DNA of 18,394 bases from JASFUX01 sp050050115 (GTDB lineage Bacteria; Pseudomonadota; Alphaproteobacteria; Caulobacterales; Maricaulaceae): NCBI GenBank assembly GCA_050050115.1, contig JASFUX010000032.1:1-18394 (forward strand), read 5' to 3'. Shown piece after piece: positions 1 to 6,816 of this stretch. Both the position numbers and the translations under genes were made by a program. The notes beneath the pieces were generated by a model. The model searched no databases and was not told the DNA's origin. It worked only from the letters and a program-made list of their open reading frames with translations. Numbering within the stretch: the stretch's first letter is position 1; every line of letters begins with the position of its first letter.

Positions 1-129
1 CTGTCCGATCCCATGACGATCGCGACCTTTGGTGAAGCCATTGGGGCCTCCGTTCGAGCACTTTTTCAGACCGGATCGGATCAGAACCGCTCGACGGCTT
101 CCCGGACGCCGCGAAGCGGTGATCCGTGA
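1..129 (+). CDS. Possible 3' end of an unidentified gene (partial)
   Basis: Reading frame 1 is open from the window edge for 42 codons and stops at TGA 127-129. The translation has plausible protein-like composition in its first half (SDPMTIATFGEAIGASV) and then a polar Ser/Arg/Thr-rich tail. I do not recognise the family, and the fragment is too short to assign a function. It could also be chance open frame in GC-rich DNA. The hairpins that follow at 140-223 would fit the end of a transcript. Confidence 0.35.
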   Translation: MSDPMTIATFGEAIGASVRALFQTGSDQNRSTASRTPRSGDP

Positions 130-139
130 CCCAGAGGGC

Positions 140-185
140 CTTGACGCCGCCGCTCGATGACGACGTCATGAATCGTTGCGTCAAG
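140..185. repeat. Nested inverted repeats in the spacer before the diguanylate cyclase gene
   Basis: An outer pair, CTTGACGC (140-147) and GCGTCAAG (178-185), encloses a 13-base dyad ATGACG-A-CGTCAT (157-169). Both pairs are exact. No gene is visible between 130 and 386. The dyad could be a protein binding site or part of a folded RNA; nothing in the sequence decides between them. Confidence 0.4.
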
Positions 186-195
186 ACCTCCTGGA

Positions 196-223
196 TTCCG
201 GCCTTCGCTGCGCGAAGCCGGAA
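196..223 (+). terminator. Stem-loop, possible weak terminator
   Basis: TTCCGGC, a one-base bulge, TTCGC, a TGC loop, GCGAA and GCCGGAA form a 12-bp GC-rich hairpin. It is followed by a short GTCTTT, not a proper T-run, so rho-independent termination would be weak. It lies downstream of the possible partial gene ending at 129 and 163 bases upstream of the diguanylate cyclase start. Confidence 0.35.
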
Positions 224-386
224 AGCCGGCGTCTTTCAGATGCGTCAATCCGATCGGAATCGGCTTTAGAGATCAAGAGCCGGCAAGCGATCGACGTTCG
301 CGGTGCAACCCTTTGTTAACACTGATCAACACATATTAACCGTGAGGTACTGCGAATGCAGCACTCGCGAAGGGAGGGCCGCGCCG

Positions 387-1136
387 GTGAAGATCGAGCC
401 GTTCCGGCTGCTTGCCGCGCGCCGCCGGGCGGCGCGCGCCGTCGGCGACGCTCCGGCAGACCCAAACAGCAATGACGATCGCTCGGCGCAGGCGCTGGGC
501 CTCGCCGAGAACGATCTGAGCCCGCGGGCCAAGGCGCGGCTGATCGATCTGCTCGACGACATCGACCGCATGCAGGAGGAGTCCGACCGGTTGGCCGAGC
601 GGGTGCGCGAGCTCGAGGCGCTCGCCGACACCGATCCGCTGGCCGACGTGATGAACCGCCGCGCCTTCATGCGCGAGCTGTCGCGCGCCCTGGCGTTCGT
701 GCTGCGCCACGGCGGGCCGATCAGCGTGCTCTATCTGGATCTGAACGCCTTCAAGTCGATCAACGACGAGCATGGCCACCGCGCCGGCGACGCCGCGATC
801 GTGCACGCGGCCAAGGTCCTCAAGGAGAATCTGCGCGAGACGGACTCGATCGGCCGGCTGGGCGGGGACGAGTTTGCGATGATCCTGATGAAGGCGGGTC
901 GGCAGAACGCGACGGCGAAGGCCGAGTTCCTGCGCGCGCAGCTCAATGAAACGCCGTTGGTGTTCGAAGGACGCAAGATCGCGCTCGACGCGGCGATCGG
1001 GGTTCACGAGACGACGCCGCTCGACACGCCTGATTCCGCGCTGCGGTCGGCCGACGAGGCGATGTTCGCGGTCAAGAACGCCGGTGCGCCGAACGAGGGG
1101 CGCGAGCAACGAAGTGAGGCCCGGACGAGCCGCTAG
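387..1136 (+). CDS. GGDEF-domain diguanylate cyclase, DgcB-like
   Basis: Predicted to make cyclic di-GMP from two GTP. With a GTG start at 387 the protein is 249 residues; that start sits 8 bases after a good AGGGAGGG ribosome binding site (371-378), whereas an upstream GTG at 303 has none. A charged region with coiled-coil potential spans about residues 55-82 and leads straight into the GGDEF domain. The active-site motif GGDEF is intact at 159-163, a metal-binding Asp lies in YLDLN (116-120), and RETD at 150-153 is an RxxD inhibitory site exactly five residues before GGDEF, so product inhibition is expected. There is no signal peptide or membrane segment, so it is cytoplasmic. The coiled-coil plus GGDEF layout and length resemble Caulobacter DgcB from memory; orthology is inferred. 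Its stop is 3 bases from that of the convergent DUF465 gene. Confidence 0.9.
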   Translation: MKIEPFRLLAARRRAARAVGDAPADPNSNDDRSAQALGLAENDLSPRAKARLIDLLDDIDRMQEESDRLAERVRELEALADTDPLADVMNRRAFMRELSRALAFVLRHGGPISVLYLDLNAFKSINDEHGHRAGDAAIVHAAKVLKENLRETDSIGRLGGDEFAMILMKAGRQNATAKAEFLRAQLNETPLVFEGRKIALDAAIGVHETTPLDTPDSALRSADEAMFAVKNAGAPNEGREQRSEARTSR

Positions 1137-1139
1137 ATT

Positions 1140-1346
1140 CTAGGCGATGATGTCCGGACTGAGCTGATCTTCCAAAAACGATATCTGGTCTTTCAGGTGG
1201 AGTTTGCGCTTCTTGAGGCGGGCCACTTTGAGCTGGTCGGCGGCGCCGTTGACGGCCAGGGCGTCGACCGCCGCGTCCAATGCGCCATGCTCTTCCCGAA
1301 GCTCTTCAAGACGCGCCCGCACTTGCATGCTTTCGACCTCGTCCAT
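1140..1346 (-). CDS. DUF465 family small coiled-coil protein
   Basis: A 68-residue, highly charged protein with the DUF465 (YdcH-like) pattern: an N-terminal helix RARLEELREEHGALD, a linker, and a second helix RLKKRKLHLKDQISFLEDQL. No function is established for the family; it is predicted to be a two-helix hairpin. GGAGAC lies about 4 bases before the ATG. It sits 60 bases downstream of the TIGR02444 gene on the same strand and is probably the last gene of the ubiX transcript. A paralogue with the same KLHLKD core lies at 2594-2764. No terminator separates it from the convergent diguanylate cyclase gene. Confidence 0.88.
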   Translation of the reverse strand: MDEVESMQVRARLEELREEHGALDAAVDALAVNGAADQLKVARLKKRKLHLKDQISFLEDQLSPDIIA

Positions 1347-1406
1347 CGTCAGTCTCCGAATCAGTGCGGGCGCAATTTTGAACCCTTGCGGGCGCCCTGT
1401 AAATCC

Positions 1407-1898
1407 TTACCGGCCCTGCAGGGCCTTGATGATTGAGGACATTTCGCTTCCCGGCGCGGCGCTGAAAACGCCTGCCGCGGAGAGGTGCTCGCCGATCGGC
1501 AAGGCCGGCTCGGCGCAGTCCCTGGCGAACGCCGGGCCGCTGATCGCCTCGAGCGCTTCGAGCTGCAGCCGCTCAGCGTGCAGCTCGGCGTTCAGGATTT
1601 CGCCGCGCAGCGTTTCGGCGTCGCGCGGGGTGATTTCGGGCGGCGGCGACTTGAGCCGATTGCGCGCTGCGCGCAGCGGCGCGACGATGCTCGCGCGCCA
1701 CGTCGCGCTCAGCCCCGCGCCGCGGACGAGCAGATCCGTCGAGGGCGCGCCGAAAGCGTCGAGCCAAGCGCACCAGAGGATCACGCAGACATCCGCGTCG
1801 CTGCGGTTCTGCAGATCGAGGAGACGATCCTTGAGCCCCGCGCGGCCGTAGGCCTTGACGGCCCAGTCCCACAGCGGCGGCGGATTGGCCTCGCTCAT
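1407..1898 (-). CDS. TIGR02444 (DUF2390) family protein
   Basis: The product is 163 residues beginning MSEANPPPLWDWAVKAYGR, which matches my memory of the TIGR02444/DUF2390 family. Typical features are the N-terminal LWDWAVxxYxxxGL stretch, then DADVCVILWCAWLDAFG and a Trp/Arg-containing helix (ATWRASIVAPLRAARNRLK). The family has no established function; it is a small, probably all-helical cytoplasmic protein. Its ATG (1896-1898) overlaps the ubiX stop TGA (1895-1897) as ATGA, implying translational coupling to ubiX. A longer open frame extends upstream inside ubiX, but that part is the ubiX gene read in another frame. A functional link to UbiX is inference from position only. Confidence 0.85.
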   Translation of the reverse strand: MSEANPPPLWDWAVKAYGRAGLKDRLLDLQNRSDADVCVILWCAWLDAFGAPSTDLLVRGAGLSATWRASIVAPLRAARNRLKSPPPEITPRDAETLRGEILNAELHAERLQLEALEAISGPAFARDCAEPALPIGEHLSAAGVFSAAPGSEMSSIIKALQGR

Positions 1899-2503
1899 GG
1901 ACCACCCGCGGGGCCGTCCGCATCCGGCTTGACGCCAACATCTTCGCCCCAGCGCTTGACGCCCGGCGCGTCGAGACCGAACAGGTCGAGCCAGCGGCCG
2001 ACGCTTTGCTCGACCATGTCGTCGATGCTTTGAAGGTTCGCATAGAAGGCCGGGCTCGGCGGCGCGATCACCGCGCCGATCTCGGCGGCGCGGGTCATCG
2101 CCTTCAGGTGCCCGAGGTGGAGCGGCGTCTCGCGCGGCGCGATCACCAGCCGGCGGCGCTCCTTCAACACCACGTCCGCGGCGCGGGTGAGAAGGTTCGC
2201 CGTCGTCCCGTAAGCGATCTGGCTCAAGGTGTTCATCGAGCACGGAGCGATCAGCATGCCGAGCGTCTTGAACGAACCCGAGGCGATCGGCGCGCCGACG
2301 TCGCCGATGCGATAGCGCGCGTGCGCCAGCTCGCCCAGATGAGCGCTGGTTATCCCCAGTTCCGACGACAAAGTCAGCTCGGCGGCCTTGGTCGCCACGA
2401 GGTGGGTTTCGACCTCCAGCGACCGCAGAATCTCAAGCGCGCGCTTGGCGTAGATCGCGCCCGAGGCCCCGGTGATTCCGAGAATGATGCGCAGCTTGTT
2501 CAC
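1895..2503 (-). CDS. ubiX: UbiX family flavin prenyltransferase
   Basis: UbiX joins a dimethylallyl group to FMN, giving the prenyl-FMN cofactor of UbiD-type decarboxylases, which act in ubiquinone synthesis. The 202-residue product has the N-terminal FMN-binding GITGASG (residues 9-15), the SGSFKTLGMLIAPCSMNTLSQIA segment and RETPLHLGHL, all hallmarks of the family. I chose the GTG at 2501-2503 because it places the glycine motif at the usual distance from the N-terminus. A second GTG at 2540-2542 would add 13 residues unlike the family and has an inverted repeat, not a ribosome binding site, just upstream. Neither start has a strong Shine-Dalgarno sequence. No ubiD is in the window. It heads the minus-strand group with the TIGR02444 and DUF465 genes. 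Confidence 0.93.
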   Translation of the reverse strand: MNKLRIILGITGASGAIYAKRALEILRSLEVETHLVATKAAELTLSSELGITSAHLGELAHARYRIGDVGAPIASGSFKTLGMLIAPCSMNTLSQIAYGTTANLLTRAADVVLKERRRLVIAPRETPLHLGHLKAMTRAAEIGAVIAPPSPAFYANLQSIDDMVEQSVGRWLDLFGLDAPGVKRWGEDVGVKPDADGPAGGP

Positions 2504-2547
2504 AGAACTCGGCCTGGACGACTTGGGGGTTTGGTGTGACACTGATG

Positions 2548-2564
2548 CAACGGCATAGCCGTTG
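2548..2564. promoter_or_regulatory. Inverted repeat between divergent ubiX and DUF465 genes
   Basis: CAACGGC-ATA-GCCGTTG is an exact 7-bp inverted repeat with a 3-base centre. It lies in the 90-base spacer between ubiX (minus) and the second DUF465 gene (plus). It could be an operator shared by the two divergent promoters or a short RNA hairpin. No promoter boxes are convincing here. Confidence 0.4.
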
Positions 2565-2593
2565 TGTTCAAGCTCTAAACCCAGGAGGCGCTT

Positions 2594-2764
2594 ATGAATC
2601 TGGATGGCCGCTTAAAGGAGCTGAACGCGAAGCACCAGGACCTTGAACGGGAAATCGACGCGGAGCTTAAGCATCCTGCATCGGACGCGGGGCGGGTTGC
2701 GATGATGAAGAAGCAAAAGCTCCACCTGAAAGACAAGATCGCCAGGCTGGTCGACGGCCACTAG
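2594..2764 (+). CDS. DUF465 family small protein (second copy)
   Basis: A 56-residue gene starting at ATG 2594 with an excellent AGGAGG ribosome binding site at 2583-2588, 5 bases upstream. The product begins MNLDGRLKELNAKHQDLE and its C-terminal helix contains MKKQKLHLKDKIARL, which matches KKRKLHLKDQISFL of the DUF465 protein at 1140-1346. It has the same two-helix charged architecture with a shorter N-terminus. Function is unknown. It is divergent from ubiX and is followed by a small hairpin at 2774-2789. Its small size makes it easy for automatic annotation to miss. Confidence 0.82.
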   Translation: MNLDGRLKELNAKHQDLEREIDAELKHPASDAGRVAMMKKQKLHLKDKIARLVDGH

Positions 2765-2773
2765 ACCTAGCTG

Positions 2774-2789
2774 GGCTCCGCCGGGAGCC
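2774..2789 (+). terminator. Hairpin after the second DUF465 gene
   Basis: GGCTCC-GCCG-GGAGCC forms a 6-bp GC-rich stem with a 4-base loop, starting 10 bases after the DUF465 stop. There is no T-run, so it is at best a weak or rho-assisted terminator or an RNA-stabilising hairpin. Confidence 0.3.
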
Positions 2790-2840
2790 TGGGCGAGAAC
2801 AAGCCGGGGGCGACGCGCGCGGCACGCCGCAGCGCGAAAG

Positions 2841-2871
2841 GAGCAACGCATACCTTTGCAAAAAGTTGCTC
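2841..2871. promoter_or_regulatory. Inverted repeat upstream of the SDR gene
   Basis: GAGCAAC (2841-2847) and GTTGCTC (2865-2871) are an exact 7-bp inverted repeat separated by 17 bases, about 90 bases before the SDR start. It lies in the 195-base spacer 2765-2959, where I see no gene and no convincing -35/-10 pair. It may be an operator or a 5' leader hairpin. Confidence 0.3.
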
Positions 2872-2959
2872 GTGCGTTAACCATTTCAGTAGACGAATGA
2901 TTTGACCTGCGGCGCGGCGGCGTTCATGAGCCGGGCGCGCAGCGAGAAGGACAGCCCCC

Positions 2960-3754
2960 ATGCCAGAGACCCGAGTGGCGGTGATCACCGGCGGCGCCCG
3001 CGGCATCGGGCTCGCCTGCGCGCGACGCTTTCACAAGGCCGGCGCCAACGTGGTCATCGCCGACGTCAACGAAGAAGCCGGCGCGGAGGCCGCCGACGAG
3101 CTCGGCGCCGCGTCAGGCCGGGCGCTGTTCGTGCGCTGCGACGTCTCCGAGCGGCTGCACGTGCGCAACCTCCTGGCCGAGACGCTTTCGACCTTCGGTC
3201 ACGTCGAGGTGCTGGTGAACAACGCCGGAATCTCGGCCCGCGGCGACATCCTCGAGCTGTCCGAAGAAGACTTCGACCGGGTGCTGGGCACCAACCTCAA
3301 AGGCGCCTTCGTCGTCTCCCAGGTGTTCGCCCGGCAGATGGCCGCGCAAATCGAGGCGGTCGACGAACGGTCCGACGCGGCGCGCAAGCGCTATGCGATC
3401 GTCAACATGTCCTCGGTGAACGGCGCGGCGGCGATCGCCAGCCAGGTCGCCTATAATGCGTCCAAGGGCGGGCTCGATCAGCTCACCCGGTCGATGGCGC
3501 TGGGGCTCGTGGGCAAGGGGATCCGCGTCAACGCCGTTGCGCCCGGTTCGGTCAACACCGACGTGCTCCAGCTCGTGGTCAACGACCCGGAGAAGATGAA
3601 GGTCGTGCTCGCGCGCACGCCGATCGGCCGGGTCGCCGACGTCGACGAGGTCGCCTCGGTGGTCGAGTTCCTCGCCTCGGAAGCGGCCAGCTACATGATC
3701 GGCCAGACGGTCTACGTCGACGGCGGCCGGATGGCGCAGAATCTCGACGTCTGA
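2960..3754 (+). CDS. SDR family NAD(P)-dependent oxidoreductase
   Basis: A classical short-chain dehydrogenase/reductase of 264 residues, likely oxidising or reducing an alcohol/ketone substrate that the sequence does not reveal. The cofactor motif TGGARGIG is at residues 10-17, NNAG at 87-90, and the catalytic set is Ser152, Tyr165 and Lys169 in YNASK. Asp35 at the end of the second strand favours NAD(H) over NADP(H). The C-terminal VYVDGG motif is also present. GAAGGAC lies upstream of ATG 2960. The gene stands 140 bases before the GST-like gene on the same strand, so co-transcription is possible but not shown. The substrate cannot be named. Confidence 0.93.
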   Translation: MPETRVAVITGGARGIGLACARRFHKAGANVVIADVNEEAGAEAADELGAASGRALFVRCDVSERLHVRNLLAETLSTFGHVEVLVNNAGISARGDILELSEEDFDRVLGTNLKGAFVVSQVFARQMAAQIEAVDERSDAARKRYAIVNMSSVNGAAAIASQVAYNASKGGLDQLTRSMALGLVGKGIRVNAVAPGSVNTDVLQLVVNDPEKMKVVLARTPIGRVADVDEVASVVEFLASEAASYMIGQTVYVDGGRMAQNLDV

Positions 3755-3894
3755 GGCGCGCGGGCGCAGGACGTCGCCGCGCTGACGATCTTGTGAACGC
3801 GCGCAACGTGCACGAGCGCCCTTTGCGTCCGAAAACCGCCAGACGTCGCGAGCGTGCGCCGCTATCCCTCCACGCTTCGCAAGGGAGACCCCGC

Positions 3895-4872
3895 ATGGCT
3901 GACCTGATCCTCCACCACTATTGGACCTCGCCGTATGCGGGGAAGATCCACGCGATCCTCGGCTACAAGAACATGACCTGGCGGTCGTGCGAGGCGCCGG
4001 TGATCCCGCCGCGTCCGAACCTCGACCCATTCCTCGCTCCGTTCCGGCGGATCCCGGTGCTGCAGATCGGCGCGGACTTCTTTTGCGACAGCCGGCTGAT
4101 CGCTCGCGTCCTCGACGCAATCGCGCCCGAGCCGACACTATTCCCGCCAGGTTCAGAGGGGCTGTCGCGGCTCGTCGCCGGCTGGGCCGAGCCGAGGGTG
4201 TTCACCAACATCGGGCCGCTGCGGTTCCGCTCGGCCAAGGACATTCCCGCGGTCGCCGACGGCCGGTTCACCGCGGAAGAATTCTTCGCCGACCGCATTC
4301 CGTTCATCGGCCGTGCCGCGTCTCATTCGCCCAAGGCGCTGGCGGCGAGCCGGGAGGATCACTTGCGCGGCTATCTCGACGCGATCGAGACCGTGCTCGA
4401 AGAGAGCGGCGACTTCGTCTGCGGCGCCGCGCCGTCGGCGGCGGACTTCTCGTTCGCGCACACGGTCTGGTTCCTCTCCCGTCCGCCGGCTCGGGAGGAT
4501 TTGCTCGCGCCGTTCCCGCGGGTGCGCGCCTGGGCCGAACGACTGCAGTCGTTCGGCCACGGATCGTTCGAACCGATCTCGGGCGAGGACGCGCACGAGG
4601 CGGTGCGGGCGGGTCAAGACGCAACCCCGTTCGAGCCGCCGTGGCCCGCATTCGACGATGAACGACTTGGCCGGGAGGTCGAGGTCGCGCCGGACGACTA
4701 CGGCAAGAACCCGATGCGCGGGAAGCTGATCGCCTCGACCCGCGATCACGTCGCGATCGAACGCGAGGCGGCGGGTTTCGGAACGGTGCGCGTGCACGTT
4801 CCGCGGATCGGACACGAGATCGTCGACGCGGCGCTCGTCGATCAGGAAGCAGCGCGGAAGCGGGCGGAGTAG
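3895..4872 (+). CDS. Glutathione S-transferase family protein with C-terminal extension
   Basis: A 325-residue protein whose first about 230 residues follow the GST fold. The N-terminal thioredoxin-like domain contains YWTSPYAGKI (candidate active-site Ser12), the cis-proline region RRIPVLQIG (51-59) and the glutathione-contacting DS of CDSRLIARVL (65-66). A helical C-terminal domain contains VCGAAPSAADFSFAHTVWFL. Ordinary GSTs are about 200-230 residues; here about 90 more follow, with an Asp/Glu-rich piece and a segment including GTVRVHVPRIGHEIV. ATG 3895 has a good AAGGGAG upstream; an upstream GTG in the same frame at 3793 is less likely. The substrate is unknown, and conjugation activity is presumed from the family only. 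Confidence 0.85.
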   Translation: MADLILHHYWTSPYAGKIHAILGYKNMTWRSCEAPVIPPRPNLDPFLAPFRRIPVLQIGADFFCDSRLIARVLDAIAPEPTLFPPGSEGLSRLVAGWAEPRVFTNIGPLRFRSAKDIPAVADGRFTAEEFFADRIPFIGRAASHSPKALAASREDHLRGYLDAIETVLEESGDFVCGAAPSAADFSFAHTVWFLSRPPAREDLLAPFPRVRAWAERLQSFGHGSFEPISGEDAHEAVRAGQDATPFEPPWPAFDDERLGREVEVAPDDYGKNPMRGKLIASTRDHVAIEREAAGFGTVRVHVPRIGHEIVDAALVDQEAARKRAE

Positions 4873-5021
4873 GGTGCGAGACCGATGGCAAGGCGGGACT
4901 GCGCGCGAAGCGTCGGTCCCCGAGCAGACTTCATCCTCGGATCGGGACGCGACTCGCAGCGCGGACGACGCTACTCTGTCGCTAACCGGTCTATTGCTGA
5001 CCTGGCGAGAGGGGTTCGGCG

Positions 5022-5906
5022 TTGAAAGGCGTGCTCAAAGTCGCGACCGGGGCGGCGGTCGTTCTCGCGGCCGCGGTCGGGTTGATCTTTGTTCTCGAGG
5101 AATACAACCCGGGCAAGTTGCGCGGCAATGAAATCCGGAGCGCCTTCGACGCAGGCGACGGAGAACGCCTCCTGGAGCTAGCGGCCCGACGAAACTGGCC
5201 GGAGGAGCAAAGACGCTTTGCGATCGGCCGGTTCACGGATCTCGCGCGCGCCAATCCCGAACAGCGCGATGACTACGAGCAGCGCCTTGCAGAGCTCAGG
5301 GACGCGCCGGCCAGCGATGACGACCTGTCGAACTATCTCTGGGCGCTGACAAACTTGAACTCCGAGATGGTCCGCGCCTTCGCCGATGATCTCGCAGTGC
5401 GCGTGGACCCCTTTGTGGGTTCGACCCCGCCGGAGGGCGCGACGTTCGAAGGACCGCAGTCCGTCGACCTCCTGCTGAACCTGACGTATCCACTCTTTCC
5501 TGAGTCGGCGGCGGAGGCGGGCAGGAGATACGAACCGACGTGGAACCGCGGCAACGAGCCGGAGCCGGGTCTGGTCGGCCTCGATGGTCTCACGCGGGCC
5601 GAGATTGACGCCCGGCTGAGCGATCTCGACCGGATCGGCGTGGTCATCCACAGATCGCGGATCATCGGCCACTACGAGGGCTGCCAACCCGATGTGGCGG
5701 TCGCGCACTATGCGCGCACTGAAGCCGTTCAGAACTATGCCGTGCTCCACGTCATAGACCTCGACGAAGACAGAGTGGTCGCCGCCGCCGTCGTCGAGGG
5801 CGAGGAGCCGGCTCGGTCGATCGGAATCCGCTCCGGATCGAACAATTGTTCTTCGGAAGGGCCGCGCCCCGACCTCGACGGGTATTTCACCGTCGGGTTC
5901 CGCTAG
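5022..5906 (+). CDS. Hypothetical membrane-anchored or exported protein
   Basis: I do not recognise this 294-residue protein. It starts with TTG at 5022, 7 bases after GAGAGGGG (5007-5014). Residues about 7-25 (VATGAAVVLAAAVGLIFVL) form one hydrophobic helix after two lysines, with no clear signal-peptidase site, suggesting an inner-membrane anchor and a periplasmic body. The body has a helical, charged N-terminal half (35-130) and a C-terminal half with the only two cysteines, Cys221 and Cys276, which could form a disulfide. The segment after 205 (GVVIHRSRIIGHYEGC, then VLHVIDLDEDRVVAAAVVEG) looks like beta strands. It is convergent with trcR, 23 bases apart, with no obvious terminator. No function should be assigned. 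Confidence 0.72.
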   Translation: MKGVLKVATGAAVVLAAAVGLIFVLEEYNPGKLRGNEIRSAFDAGDGERLLELAARRNWPEEQRRFAIGRFTDLARANPEQRDDYEQRLAELRDAPASDDDLSNYLWALTNLNSEMVRAFADDLAVRVDPFVGSTPPEGATFEGPQSVDLLLNLTYPLFPESAAEAGRRYEPTWNRGNEPEPGLVGLDGLTRAEIDARLSDLDRIGVVIHRSRIIGHYEGCQPDVAVAHYARTEAVQNYAVLHVIDLDEDRVVAAAVVEGEEPARSIGIRSGSNNCSSEGPRPDLDGYFTVGFR

Positions 5907-5929
5907 CGCGCACGGTCCCGGCCCCCCGC

Positions 5930-6703
5930 CTACTTCTCGTCTTCGTCCTCGTCCTTGGAGAACGTCAGCCCGCCGAGGCTGGCGAAGACCGAGTCCGCGT
6001 CGACCGCGGCGTCGGGCTTGTCTTCCGGCTCGGGCGCAGGCTCGGGCTGAGGCGCCGGAGCGGGCTCGGACGCAGCCTCCGGCTCCGCCGCTTCGGGCGC
6101 GGCGGGCGTCGTCAGCTCGGGCGCGATCGGCGCCAGGCCGGGGTCGGCCGACTTCGCCGCTTCGGCCTCCATCTTCGCGCGCTTCTTCGCCGCCTTCTGC
6201 ACCACCGCGTCGAGGTCGACCTGGCTGCAGAGGCCGAGCGCCACCGGGTCCTCCGGCTTGATGTTCTGCGCGTTCCAGTGGGTGCGGTCGCGCACCGCGT
6301 TGATCGTCGTCTTGGTCGTGCCGATCAGCTTGGCCATCTGCGCGTCGGAGACCTCGGGGTGGTTCTTGACCATCCAGGCGATCGCGTTGGGGCGCTCCTG
6401 GCGGCGCGACAGCGGGGTGTAGCGCGGGCCCTTGGTCTTCTTGTCCATCATCTCCGCGTGCTTGGGCTGGCGGAGGACCATCTTGTAGGTCTTGTCCTTC
6501 TCGGCCTTCTCGATCTCTTCGCGGGTCAGCTGGCCGTTGGCGATCGGGTCGGCGCCGCGCACGCCCGCGGCGACGTCGCCGTCGGCGATGCCTTTGACCT
6601 CGAGCGGATGGAGCCGGCAGAACTCGGCGATCTGTTCAAAGCTCAAGCCGGTGTTGTCGACGAGCCAGACGGCGGTCGCCTTGGGCATGAGGATGTCGGT
6701 CAT
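5930..6703 (-). CDS. trcR: TrcR (DUF1013) cell-cycle transcriptional regulator
   Basis: The 257-residue product starts MTDILMPKATAVWLVDNTGL, the conserved N-terminus of DUF1013 proteins. In Caulobacter the family member TrcR associates with RNA polymerase and tunes transcription of cell-cycle genes (known from the literature). Two helix-turn-helix-like segments are visible: residues about 14-40 (TGLSFEQIAEFCRLHPLEV) and about 106-140 (PEVSDAQMAKLIGTTKTTIN). A Lys-rich helix (165-185) leads into a low-complexity Pro/Ala/Glu tail (190-232) and an acidic end (DEDEDEK). The ATG at 6703 has GAGGCGACA directly upstream. An upstream in-frame ATG at 6781 would run through the leader hairpin and is rejected. 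A terminator-like hairpin lies only about 25 bases before the start, so expression may be controlled in the leader. Confidence 0.92.
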   Translation of the reverse strand: MTDILMPKATAVWLVDNTGLSFEQIAEFCRLHPLEVKGIADGDVAAGVRGADPIANGQLTREEIEKAEKDKTYKMVLRQPKHAEMMDKKTKGPRYTPLSRRQERPNAIAWMVKNHPEVSDAQMAKLIGTTKTTINAVRDRTHWNAQNIKPEDPVALGLCSQVDLDAVVQKAAKKRAKMEAEAAKSADPGLAPIAPELTTPAAPEAAEPEAASEPAPAPQPEPAPEPEDKPDAAVDADSVFASLGGLTFSKDEDEDEK

Positions 6704-6729
6704 TGTCGCCTCTATCGGGTTTTTGAATG

Positions 6730-6757
6730 CAAAAAGGCCCGGCGCGGGGCCGGGCCG
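6730..6757 (-). terminator. Terminator-like hairpin in the trcR leader
   Basis: On the minus strand GGCCCGGC, a 5-base loop and GCCGGGCC form an 8-bp all-GC stem followed at once by TTTTT. This is a textbook rho-independent terminator in the minus orientation. It ends about 25 bases before the trcR ATG, leaving no room for a promoter in between. It is therefore either the end of the upstream GST transcript or an attenuator that trcR transcripts must pass. Confidence 0.75.
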
Positions 6758-6765
6758 TCCCACGG

Positions 6766-6804
6766 GCGATCGATCGCGCATAAAGCGTAGGTTCGATCAA
6801 TCGC
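6766..6804 (-). other. Leader stem-loop upstream of the trcR terminator hairpin
   Basis: On the minus strand GCGATTGATCG (6794-6804) can pair with CGATCGATCGC (6766-6776): 11 bp with one U-G wobble and a 17-base loop. AAAGCG just before the 5' arm can instead pair with CGCTTT in the loop, so two partly exclusive folds exist. This would sit between the proposed promoter and the terminator hairpin. Confidence 0.4.
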
Positions 6805-6816
6805 GCTTTGCAGGGA

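Noticed and set aside
316..339. Two TTAA cores upstream of the diguanylate cyclase gene as a CtrA box
   Set aside because: The cores are 16 bases apart, whereas a CtrA full site needs 7, so only half-sites remain.
1412..1425. GGCCCTGCAGGGCC palindrome at the end of the TIGR02444 gene as terminator or operator
   Set aside because: It lies inside the last codons, has no loop and no T-run, and such palindromes are common at this GC content.
3113..4138. Long minus-strand open frame of about 340 codons opposite the SDR and GST-like genes
   Set aside because: Arg/His/Asp-rich composition typical of antisense frames in GC-rich DNA; the plus strand carries clear SDR motifs with proper ribosome binding sites.
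5846..6790. Plus-strand open frame of about 314 codons opposite trcR
   Set aside because: Highly repetitive Arg/Leu/Gly translation; the minus-strand TrcR protein is unambiguous.
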